From: Methanobacteriota archaeon
GTDB taxonomy: Archaea > Thermoplasmatota > Poseidoniia > Poseidoniales > Poseidoniaceae
Assembly: GCA_002726395.1 (NCBI GenBank)
Contig: PBTA01000046.1
Span: 1-8,995 of the forward strand
DNA: 8,995 nucleotides
Direction of reading: 5' to 3'
The notes beneath the pieces are model-generated. The model was given only the letters and a program-made list of their open reading frames with translations, did not search any database and was not told where the DNA came from. Positions within the stretch are counted from its first letter, which is position 1, and each line of letters begins with the position of its first letter. The translations under genes and the position numbers were made by a program. Positions 1-6,845 of the stretch are shown here, one piece after another.

Positions 1-441
1 GATGAGCCCGATGAGCCGGATGACAACACAACAGATCCTACCGACCCAGTCGACCCAGTCGACCCAGTTGACCCAACTGAACCCGGGGATGATACGGACT
101 TGGGCGATGATACCACAGATTCTACAGATGAAGCAGAATCCGAATCAGGTATATTCGGTATGTCGTATACGCTCGTTGGAATAATCGGGGCAGTCGTCGT
201 ATTGCTATTAGTTACGGTATTCTTTGTTAGAGGAAGAGGCTCTAAGAATGACGATTGGTCGATGCAGGAGAAGGCGTATTCTGATGCTGGATTCGCTGCA
301 GTAGCGGGTATGCCGGCACCTGATACATCAATTACGCCAGAACAACTCGCTTACGAGCAACAATTAATCGCAGCAGGTTATCCTGCAGACTACGCAAGAG
401 CATATGCAGATCAGCATTTCCGACCTTGGCTACAGCAGTGA
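1..441 (+). CDS. C-terminal end of a membrane-anchored surface protein (5' partial)
   Basis: Frame 1 is open from the first base to a TGA at 439-441, so this is the last 146 residues of a longer protein whose N-terminus lies outside the window. Residues 1-50 are an extremely acidic, Asp/Pro/Thr-rich linker with a DPV repeat. Residues about 54-77 are a single hydrophobic helix (LVGIIGAVVVLLLVTVFFV) followed by basic RGRGSK, which by the positive-inside rule puts the C-terminal tail of about 65 residues in the cytoplasm. The tail ends in a predicted helical, aromatic-rich stretch (LAYEQQLIAAGYPADYARAY, then DQHFRPWLQQ). Acidic linkers next to a C-terminal membrane anchor are common in archaeal secreted or cell-wall proteins. 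The ectodomain is not visible, so its function cannot be stated. A shorter start at 100 is possible by ORF rules, but the open upstream frame and repeat composition favour a partial gene. Confidence 0.8.
   Translation, partial: DEPDEPDDNTTDPTDPVDPVDPVDPTEPGDDTDLGDDTTDSTDEAESESGIFGMSYTLVGIIGAVVVLLLVTVFFVRGRGSKNDDWSMQEKAYSDAGFAAVAGMPAPDTSITPEQLAYEQQLIAAGYPADYARAYADQHFRPWLQQ
43..78 (+). repeat. Four tandem 9-bp units encoding Asp-Pro-Val/Thr
   Basis: Units gacccagtc, gacccagtc, gacccagtt and gacccaact follow each other without gaps and encode DPV-DPV-DPV-DPT in the extracellular linker of the surface protein. Such short in-frame repeats can expand or contract by slippage, which changes linker length without breaking the frame. 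Confidence 0.85.
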
Positions 442-483
442 AGTAGAGGCAATACTCATGACCTGCCGATTATTGGCACAACT

Positions 484-966
484 ATGCAGGTAATGATGAA
501 GACCAGTGCTGGAGATATACAGATCAAATTATACAATGAAGAGGCGCCCAAAACCGTTGAGAATTTTCTCAAACTCGTCCAAATGGGACATTATGATGGA
601 CTTCATTTCCACCGAGTAATCCAGGATTTTATGATTCAAGGCGGATGCCCGCATTCCAAAGATCCATCTTCTCGTAGAGCAGGAACTGGCGGGCCGGGCT
701 GGCAAATTCCCTGTGAAGCTTCTGCTCTTGCGCTAAAGCACGACAGACCAGGAATACTTTCAATGGCTAATGCAGGCAGAAATACTGGTGGATCACAATT
801 CTTCCTTACCACTGTTGCAACACCGTGGCTTAACGGTAATCACGCAGTTTTTGGCGAGGTAGTCGGCGGAATGGATGTCGTGAAAAACATTGAGAATTGC
901 CGTAAGTTGCCAGGCGACAGACCCGCTGAGCCACAACAGATCATCAGTTGTACTGTAGTTGCTTGA
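484..966 (+). CDS. Cyclophilin-type peptidyl-prolyl cis-trans isomerase
   Basis: A 160-residue single-domain cyclophilin, the enzyme family that speeds cis-trans isomerisation of Xaa-Pro bonds during protein folding. The active-site set is complete when aligned by eye to human CypA: FHRVIQDFMIQGG at 42-54 (R44, F49, M50, Q52), MANAGRNTGGSQFF at 94-107 (A95, N96, Q105, F107), and WLNGNHAVFGEV at 115-126 (W115, L116, H120). A small insertion CPHSKDPSSRRAGTGGPGW (55-73) precedes the usual GTGGPGW turn. There is no signal peptide or membrane segment, so it should be cytoplasmic. ATG codons at 484, 493 and 496 are all possible starts. The third gives MKTSAGDI, the usual family N-terminus, so the true protein may be 4 residues shorter. 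It lies 42 bp after the surface-protein stop on the same strand with no obvious promoter between, so co-transcription is plausible. Cyclophilins are patchy in Archaea. Confidence 0.95.
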   Translation: MQVMMKTSAGDIQIKLYNEEAPKTVENFLKLVQMGHYDGLHFHRVIQDFMIQGGCPHSKDPSSRRAGTGGPGWQIPCEASALALKHDRPGILSMANAGRNTGGSQFFLTTVATPWLNGNHAVFGEVVGGMDVVKNIENCRKLPGDRPAEPQQIISCTVVA

Positions 967-987
967 GCGCTAGAATTAATTGACAGT

Positions 988-1005
988 TTGTTGGTAAGTC
1001 AACAA
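988..1005. repeat. Interrupted palindrome upstream of the fumarase promoter
   Basis: TTGTTG at 988-993 and CAACAA at 1000-1005 are perfect 6-bp inverted arms around a 6-bp spacer (gtaagt). It lies 22 bp after the cyclophilin stop and just upstream of the TATA-like element. It could be a weak transcript-end hairpin for the cyclophilin unit or an operator site for the fumarase promoter. The stem is A/T-rich and short, so a chance origin is possible. Confidence 0.4.
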
Positions 1006-1012
1006 TCGATAT

Positions 1013-1022
1013 TATTTAATAA
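1013..1022 (+). promoter_or_regulatory. Putative TATA box for the RHH-fumarase gene
   Basis: The A/T-only run tatttaataa is centred about 25 bp before the ATG at 1043. That is the spacing expected between an archaeal TATA box and the start of a leaderless or very short-leader transcript. No Shine-Dalgarno-like sequence is seen between 1023 and 1042 (ending aagcctagact), which fits leaderless initiation. The call rests on position and composition only. Confidence 0.45.
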
Positions 1023-1033
1023 TTAATTATTAA
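1016..1033. repeat. Perfect 18-bp A/T palindrome before the fumarase start
   Basis: TTAATAATTAATTATTAA equals its own reverse complement over all 18 bp and ends 9 bp before the ATG at 1043. It overlaps the TATA-like element and the predicted transcription start. A factor bound here would block TBP or polymerase access, so it is a natural operator candidate. Because the region is A/T-only, a palindrome of this size is less improbable than in mixed sequence. Confidence 0.5.
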
Positions 1034-1042
1034 GCCTAGACT

Positions 1043-2635
1043 ATGTCCAAACATCGCGTCGGAGACCGTAGAATAATTAGTATTAGTTTGCCAGAAGACT
1101 TAGCCTCAAGATTAGATCGCAGTGTCGGCAAGGGCAAATCCGGCCGTAGTGCCACAATTAGCAAGATGATTGAGACAGCCCTCTCGCCACAGCCGCCAAA
1201 CAAAGTAGAGCCAACCTCTAAGCCCAAGGCAAAGCCAAGCGGAGGATTTAGAGTTGAAAGTGACACAATGGGCGACTTAGAGGTTCCAAACGACCGCTAT
1301 TTTGGTTGCCAAACCGCTCGTTCGCTGATAAATTTTGATATTGGGGATGATAAAATGCCTAGAGGCGTAATACGATCTTTTGGCATCCTGAAACAAGCCG
1401 CAGCCAAGACTAACGTTTCATTGAACCAAATCGACTCTAAGGTTGGTAAATTAATCGTCCAAGCCTCGCAAGAAGTTATTGATGGAGAACTAGATGAGCA
1501 TTTTCCATTGAGGATTTGGCAAACAGGTAGTGGAACACAATCCAATATGAATTCCAACGAAGTAATCGCTAATAGAGCAATTGAAATTGCTGGTGGTGAA
1601 TTGGGCTCTAAACACCCAGTCCACCCTAATGATCATGTCAATAGAGCCCAGTCTTCCAATGATACATTTCCTACAGCTATGCATATAGCTTCAGCAGAGG
1701 CCTTTGTTCACGATTTACTACCTAGTGTTAGGGCGTTGAGAAACGCGTTAAACGATAAGGCAAAGCAGTGGGAAAACATTGTCAAAATCGGTCGTACTCA
1801 CTTAATGGATGCAGTTCCACTAACCCTTGGACAGGAAGTTTCAGGTTGGGTTGCCCAACTAGATGCAGACCTCCGTCGCCTAGATTTTGCTTTAGATGAT
1901 TTATTTGAATTAGCATTAGGCGGTACCGCGGTAGGTACTGGTTTGAACACTCATCCGCTATTTGCTCAAATGGTGGCTGATGAGATTTCCAACATCACTG
2001 GATTGATGTTTGTCAGTGCGGAAAATAAGTTTGCCCAACTAGCAGCCCATGATGCAATAGTTGCTGCAAGTGGTGCACTGAATACCTTGGCCGTGAGTTT
2101 GATGAAAATAGCTAACGACATTAGGTGGCTAGGCTCAGGGCCAAGATGTGGATTAGGTGAATTAGCCTTGCCGGCTAACGAACCAGGCTCGTCAATAATG
2201 CCGGGTAAAGTAAACCCCACACAAGCAGAAGCTATGACAATGGTTTGTTGTCAAGTGATGGGCAACCACACTGCGATTACAATCGGCGGTTCTCAAGGTA
2301 ATTTTGAGTTGAATGTATACAAACCAATGATGATCCACAATCTACTCCACTCGACAAAATTGCTCACTGATGCTTGCCGTTCAATGCGAGAAAATTGTGT
2401 AGATGGATTGGAGCCAGTTAGGGATAATATCAACAACCATTTGGAAAATTCTCTCATGCTAGTTACCGCACTTAACAATCAAATAGGGTATGATAAGGCT
2501 GCTAAGATTGCGAAAAACGCTCATGAAAAAGGGCTTACTTTGAGAGAATCAGCATTAGAACTGAAGTATTTGACTAATGAGGAGTTTGATTTGTGGGTTC
2601 GGCCAGAACAAATGATTGGGCCCTCAGTCAAGTAG
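1043..2635 (+). CDS. fumC: Class II fumarate hydratase with N-terminal ribbon-helix-helix-like domain
   Basis: The 530-residue product has two parts. Residues about 69-530 are a full class II fumarase (FumC, about 467 aa in E. coli), the TCA enzyme that interconverts fumarate and L-malate as a homotetramer without an iron-sulfur cluster. Visible motifs are QTGSGTQSNMNSNEV (160-174), HPNDHVN (194-200), SSND (204-207), GRTHLMDA (250-257, catalytic His253) and the superfamily signature GSSIMPGKVNP (382-392, catalytic Ser383, Lys389, Asn391). Residues about 8-47 (RRIISISLPEDLASRLDRSV, then GRSATISKMIETAL) look like a CopG/Arc-type ribbon-helix-helix DNA-binding domain: a short basic beta strand, helix, turn, helix. 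It is joined by a Pro/Lys-rich linker at 48-68. The ATG at 1043 is preferred because the RHH-like part is in frame and a TATA-like element lies at the right distance. The next in-frame ATGs (1166, 1268) would cut the RHH or the fumarase N-terminus. Enzyme identity is near certain; the RHH role is inference. Confidence 0.93.
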   Translation: MSKHRVGDRRIISISLPEDLASRLDRSVGKGKSGRSATISKMIETALSPQPPNKVEPTSKPKAKPSGGFRVESDTMGDLEVPNDRYFGCQTARSLINFDIGDDKMPRGVIRSFGILKQAAAKTNVSLNQIDSKVGKLIVQASQEVIDGELDEHFPLRIWQTGSGTQSNMNSNEVIANRAIEIAGGELGSKHPVHPNDHVNRAQSSNDTFPTAMHIASAEAFVHDLLPSVRALRNALNDKAKQWENIVKIGRTHLMDAVPLTLGQEVSGWVAQLDADLRRLDFALDDLFELALGGTAVGTGLNTHPLFAQMVADEISNITGLMFVSAENKFAQLAAHDAIVAASGALNTLAVSLMKIANDIRWLGSGPRCGLGELALPANEPGSSIMPGKVNPTQAEAMTMVCCQVMGNHTAITIGGSQGNFELNVYKPMMIHNLLHSTKLLTDACRSMRENCVDGLEPVRDNINNHLENSLMLVTALNNQIGYDKAAKIAKNAHEKGLTLRESALELKYLTNEEFDLWVRPEQMIGPSVK

Positions 2636-5600
2636 TTACAAGAAATCGGATAAAGACATTTGTCTTGCACGGTCATTTTGAAATAGTGAATCGGTACTAT
2701 TTGCTAACCATTCAACATTTTGTTTGGTGTAAGTATCAACGCCATATTTCTCCATAACGTGAAGAGTTACTTTGATGTATTTTCTTACCGCTCCTTCTGA
2801 AACGGTTAAGGCTAGATTTCCGTTACACAAATCGCCCTCGGATTTCACCACCCCCATCGAGGCAAAACCGGAATTACCCGCTTTACTGATCTGTATGCAC
2901 TTGCCAGCAATGGGCATCCTTCGATATGAATGAGCACACTTCAAACAACGAACTTTCTGTCTGGCAAAAGCATTCAGGTTACCTCTAAGGTCAGGGAGAA
3001 AATGTGATCTAATCACACTTGAAGCGACCCGCCTAACATCTACTGCGCGCAATCTATGGCCCAAATCTAACTGCCCGTTCATCTTGTCAATCATGGTGTC
3101 TAATGTCTTGTAAGCAGATAATGCAGGTCCTGCGGAAATCGAGGCACAATCGTGAGTGTAACCATAACCTCGAACAGCCGCTATTGACCCCAATCTGCGC
3201 TCAACAAAGTCAACACGATTTTTGAGCGATTTTGGGTGTGGACAATCTTGAGTCATTTCATAAAAGTCACGTTCATAGAACCAACCAGAGTCTACATTGA
3301 GCGCTTCTTTGTCTACTTCTGTAGGATTTAATCTAGTTGTTAATACCAAAGGAGCGTCCATCTGGCCCCCACGATTTGCCGGTAAAATATCCCTACTGAA
3401 GTTTAATAAACCATCCATTAACAACATTATAGCGTCTTCATCCCCATCACAATTTCTCCTCTTTGACGCATGGAATAATGGGTGTGCATAACCGCCTGAG
3501 CAATCGGCCCAGCCGATGATTCTAGACAACACTCCACCAGAGGTGTGTGGTGCTAATGCACAGATTAAATGGCCGACTAAATCCTCTGGAGATGATACAT
3601 TATAATACGGCTCCATGCCATAATATCTTACCAACAAATCATCGATAAATTGGGTAGTTCTCACAAAATAGTCTCCAGCATTTTTTGCTACTATGAAATC
3701 CTGTGGGTATAACTCTAGCATTTGATCGTCTGAGGTCAATTCATTGCCCAAGTAATCATGAGTATAACCCAAGTTGACCAATCTCTTCCAAGAGACTTCT
3801 ACTTCGCTTGGCTTGAAGTGAGTTACAGGGACATCACTCATATCGAATCTAACGGTGCCGTCTCTAAAGACCGGCAATTCGTATTTAGCGCGCAAAATTC
3901 CCTTTTCCAAAGCTTCCGGAGTTTGATTTTTACTGGCAATTTTCTTCATGCACTTCACTGTTTTAGGTAGTCTCTCAAGGCCCAATGTAATCATCGCATC
4001 ATCAATCATTGATGAAATAGGAACCGTGGTTATTTCCCCTCTTCTTCGACGATTTTCTGCTAATTCGCTTTTGAATTCGGTTCGCCCTCCACACTTTTCT
4101 CCGACAATTGGTTCACCAAACTCGTTTAATTTTCTGTGATGGCAGGATAACATTGGAGATTTCTTGTTACATTTAGTGCATGTTCTAATGCCTAATTGAA
4201 CGCGAATGTCCTTTTTCCTTGCAGCATTGGTCAGTAATCTTTGATTACCACCATTTAGGTCGATTGGGAATAAAGTATGAGCCATGGGGTTCATAATTCG
4301 TGGTGCAGATTTCTCTGGGCGCCCCATTCGACATCCAATTCTTACTGGTGCAGAATGATGCCACCGTAGTTTTGACAATTTTCTAATTAATGGCAGGATT
4401 CCATCAACGCGATAATCATCTCGATCTATTTGCGATGACAAATACAACCCAGCATCATCAGGGCCAACGTCGGGAATGCTAGCTGCAGCAATACGGCCGA
4501 TTTCATCGGTTTCAGCAATTCCTTTACCCTGCTGCCGAGCATTTGTTTCCGCAGAAATACGGTGAATAGAGCGTTCTTTTTCTAATTCCTCTTGACGCAA
4601 TTCTTCTTTCGCGAGCACCTCTGCCCCCCGCTTTAATTTTGCGATTTTATCCTCGAATACGCCAATGGAATTAGCCGTCATTATTGCTTCATTGCCATCA
4701 ATGGAAAATCCAAAAGCCTCCATCATTGCTGACCAGCCGCTAGTAATGACTAGATCATCACCATCGTGGTAGTGAGGTAAGCCAAGTAGTAGTGCTGAAC
4801 CCTTGACTAGGCCGTGTTGCATTAATGTCCATAAAGTAGACTTATCGGTGTCAAATATTGCTTTTGGTGGGGCGAATTTAGGCCCTGGAATATCGCTAAT
4901 CATTTCTAAAGATATATCAGCAGGGACCATTTCCAGCATTATCTTTTGATTCCAGTTTGCAACACCATCCGTAATTCTCAATGATTTGGCTTCAGGCTTA
5001 GGGGTATTGTTTAACATATTTTTATCATCGTTAAAATCTTCAATAATCGAGGTCTTCAAGACTTGTAGTAACTGAGGTATCCATTCGATTGGTAAATCTA
5101 AGAACCAAGGATTGTGCGGTGGCGGTAGAGAGGTTTTGAATCGCTCTGCAATGGACTTGGCTTGTTGCCAATTTGGCCTTAGAGTGACTAAGAACCGATG
5201 CCACAGTAACCGGATTTTGAATCTTAAGTGTGCATCACCAATTTCCTCTATTGTGATGCCAGGAACGCCGCTAGGGCATTGGTCACGAGAAATATTCATT
5301 ATCTCACAAAACAACTCGACTAACTCATTTGACGACAATTCCTCAATCAAGTCACTTGCCCACCAATCCAAACAATATCCTGCAGGAACTAGGTTCTTGT
5401 TATTCTCCATAAATTCACCATAGCCAATAACGATTTCTCCATTATCCCAAATAGTTGCAATGTCTGATTCTATGGACCTGAAACTAGATACATCATCACA
5501 CCTAGTGAATCGACCATCCTTCAGTACAACCCACGGGCCGTCGGTATGGTCTGATGGCGTGATAGCGCACGCCTTTCCTGGGCGTTCGATTTTCATTTGA

Positions 5601-6727
5601 GTGCCGATAGTGATGAAATCATCCATTGCCAGCATACATGCAGGGTTGACTGAAGCAGCAGCCAAACCAGAAGGCCGTGCTCTTCCGTATCTTAGCCTAA
5701 AACCACCGGGTTCTTGCGGCGAGCCAAATACCGGCCTTCCAGCAATAATGTCATTCATGAACTTGGTAATTGGCTCAGTTAGCCGCGACTTGAATTTATT
5801 CTCGTTTTCGTCTTCTTGCGGTTTATCCTTCTCAGCAAATTTACTGATGAAATCCCAACCGGCAATCTTCATCCGCTCAGTATGTTTACGGATTTTTGGT
5901 GCCTTCAAACACATCCCTTCACCAATCACTAACAATACTCCTCCTCTGATTCTAGCCTCGTCAATATTTCTTACATTGCCGTAACCAGAACATTCGATCT
6001 TTTCTGTTGATTCGCCGTTTATCATAACTGGACAGGCTCTGACTATTTCGTCAATTTCTTCGGGGCTTGGCCGATACTGCAGATTTCCCCGATAAAGTCC
6101 GAATTCTTCCTTGACTCTTTCCACTTCTGGGTCAGTGGGCTGGTATCTGCCGACATTGAGTTCAATTCTAATCATATCAGCAATCAACACAGCCAAAGCC
6201 TGAGCAGTTCCGCCAGCAGCTCTGATCGGCCCAGCGAAATGCACCGATACGAATTGAGAACCATCCAAATTGTTGAGTAATCTCACTTCACTAATTCCTT
6301 CAAGTGGCGCTACAAGCACAGCCTCAGTTAGAATTGCTAAACCAACTCTAAGGCCGACATCTATGGCGGTAACAAGGTCATGTCCCTCATCTCTAAACCC
6401 TCTGGCCACTGATTGTGCCATGAGCATTGACGTTGTTTCTCTGTCGTGTTTGTCAAGCATGTTCCTAATATCTTGTGCCACTTCATATTCACCAAGGTAT
6501 TCAACGAGTAATTTTTCAGTTCTTCCAGCTAGGTCAGCAGCTCTTGGAATTTCAACAAATGGCTTATGATCTAGGTTTTGAGCACGTGCTTTTTCAGCAA
6601 TTCGATACGCATCCTCAGTCCGCTCATCCATCCATTGCTGATAGTTTTCCATCTCAAGTTCTAATCTTGCAAGGTCTATTCCTTCAAGGGGGTTGTTGTC
6701 GGCTTTTGTGGTCACAGTATCCGACAT
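2636..6727 (-). CDS. polC: DNA polymerase II (family D) large subunit DP2
   Basis: This is the catalytic subunit of the archaeal replicative polymerase PolD, which works as a heterodimer with the exonuclease subunit DP1 (not in this window). In numbering from the ATG at 6725-6727, family motifs are AGPIRAAGGTAQA (165-177), GGFRLRYGRARPSG (341-354), QMKIERPGK (377-385), YGEFMENN (436-443) and GCRMGRPEK (798-806). The catalytic NCDGDED has D1094 and D1096 (bases 3437-3457). Two Cys clusters fit zinc sites: C850/C853/C862/C879 and C1261/C1264/C1277/C1301. The last eight residues, QMSLSDFL, match a PCNA-interacting PIP box. Length 1363 aa is somewhat above the roughly 1270 aa of Thermococcales DP2; a charged, probably coiled-coil segment lies at 692-732. 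No intein is present, including at the NCDGDED site used by some archaeal DP2 inteins. A GTG at 6734-6736 would add three residues; I prefer the ATG because of ggtagtgggga just upstream. The stop (TAA) abuts the fumarase stop. Confidence 0.97.
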   Translation of the reverse strand: MSDTVTTKADNNPLEGIDLARLELEMENYQQWMDERTEDAYRIAEKARAQNLDHKPFVEIPRAADLAGRTEKLLVEYLGEYEVAQDIRNMLDKHDRETTSMLMAQSVARGFRDEGHDLVTAIDVGLRVGLAILTEAVLVAPLEGISEVRLLNNLDGSQFVSVHFAGPIRAAGGTAQALAVLIADMIRIELNVGRYQPTDPEVERVKEEFGLYRGNLQYRPSPEEIDEIVRACPVMINGESTEKIECSGYGNVRNIDEARIRGGVLLVIGEGMCLKAPKIRKHTERMKIAGWDFISKFAEKDKPQEDENENKFKSRLTEPITKFMNDIIAGRPVFGSPQEPGGFRLRYGRARPSGLAAASVNPACMLAMDDFITIGTQMKIERPGKACAITPSDHTDGPWVVLKDGRFTRCDDVSSFRSIESDIATIWDNGEIVIGYGEFMENNKNLVPAGYCLDWWASDLIEELSSNELVELFCEIMNISRDQCPSGVPGITIEEIGDAHLRFKIRLLWHRFLVTLRPNWQQAKSIAERFKTSLPPPHNPWFLDLPIEWIPQLLQVLKTSIIEDFNDDKNMLNNTPKPEAKSLRITDGVANWNQKIMLEMVPADISLEMISDIPGPKFAPPKAIFDTDKSTLWTLMQHGLVKGSALLLGLPHYHDGDDLVITSGWSAMMEAFGFSIDGNEAIMTANSIGVFEDKIAKLKRGAEVLAKEELRQEELEKERSIHRISAETNARQQGKGIAETDEIGRIAAASIPDVGPDDAGLYLSSQIDRDDYRVDGILPLIRKLSKLRWHHSAPVRIGCRMGRPEKSAPRIMNPMAHTLFPIDLNGGNQRLLTNAARKKDIRVQLGIRTCTKCNKKSPMLSCHHRKLNEFGEPIVGEKCGGRTEFKSELAENRRRRGEITTVPISSMIDDAMITLGLERLPKTVKCMKKIASKNQTPEALEKGILRAKYELPVFRDGTVRFDMSDVPVTHFKPSEVEVSWKRLVNLGYTHDYLGNELTSDDQMLELYPQDFIVAKNAGDYFVRTTQFIDDLLVRYYGMEPYYNVSSPEDLVGHLICALAPHTSGGVLSRIIGWADCSGGYAHPLFHASKRRNCDGDEDAIMLLMDGLLNFSRDILPANRGGQMDAPLVLTTRLNPTEVDKEALNVDSGWFYERDFYEMTQDCPHPKSLKNRVDFVERRLGSIAAVRGYGYTHDCASISAGPALSAYKTLDTMIDKMNGQLDLGHRLRAVDVRRVASSVIRSHFLPDLRGNLNAFARQKVRCLKCAHSYRRMPIAGKCIQISKAGNSGFASMGVVKSEGDLCNGNLALTVSEGAVRKYIKVTLHVMEKYGVDTYTKQNVEWLANSTDSLFQNDRARQMSLSDFL

Positions 6728-6845
6728 ATTCCCCACTACCTATGAACAATGACGACCGCTTATCAACAGTTGCCTAGAGAGTACGCTCACTATCAACATC
6801 AAAGACATTTTTGTTGAACATTATCACAAATTGTCAAGAAAGTTC
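6728..6845. promoter_or_regulatory. Divergent promoter region between polC and pyrE
   Basis: About 118 bp separate the two divergent starts, so both promoters must lie here or in the first codons. No strong TATA box stands out. A weak candidate for pyrE is the run aacattatcac at 6817-6827, centred about 24 bp before the ATG at 6846. The hexamer TGTTGA occurs on the minus strand at 6763-6768 and 6793-6798 within an 8-bp direct repeat TATCAACA (6761-6768, 6791-6798). It also occurs on the plus strand at 6812-6817, inside the small palindrome TGTTGAACA. Confidence 0.5.

Noticed and set aside
2..184. Overlapping frame-2 open frame at the left edge
   Set aside because: It is Gln/Thr-rich low-complexity output of the repeat read in the wrong frame. 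The frame-1 reading gives a sensible linker and membrane helix.
3437..3457. Possible intein insertion in DP2
   Set aside because: Some archaeal DP2 genes carry an intein at the NCDGDED site, and this protein is long. The motif and its flanks are uninterrupted here, and no intein splice motifs were seen elsewhere.
5601..5984. 127-codon plus-strand open frame inside DP2
   Set aside because: It lies wholly antisense to well-conserved DP2 coding sequence, has no ribosome site, and its composition is that of a mirrored gene.
6728..6845. Replication origin next to the polymerase gene
   Set aside because: No origin recognition box repeats, A/T-rich unwinding element or cdc6/orc1 gene is visible. 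The small TGTTGA repeats are too short to support an origin.
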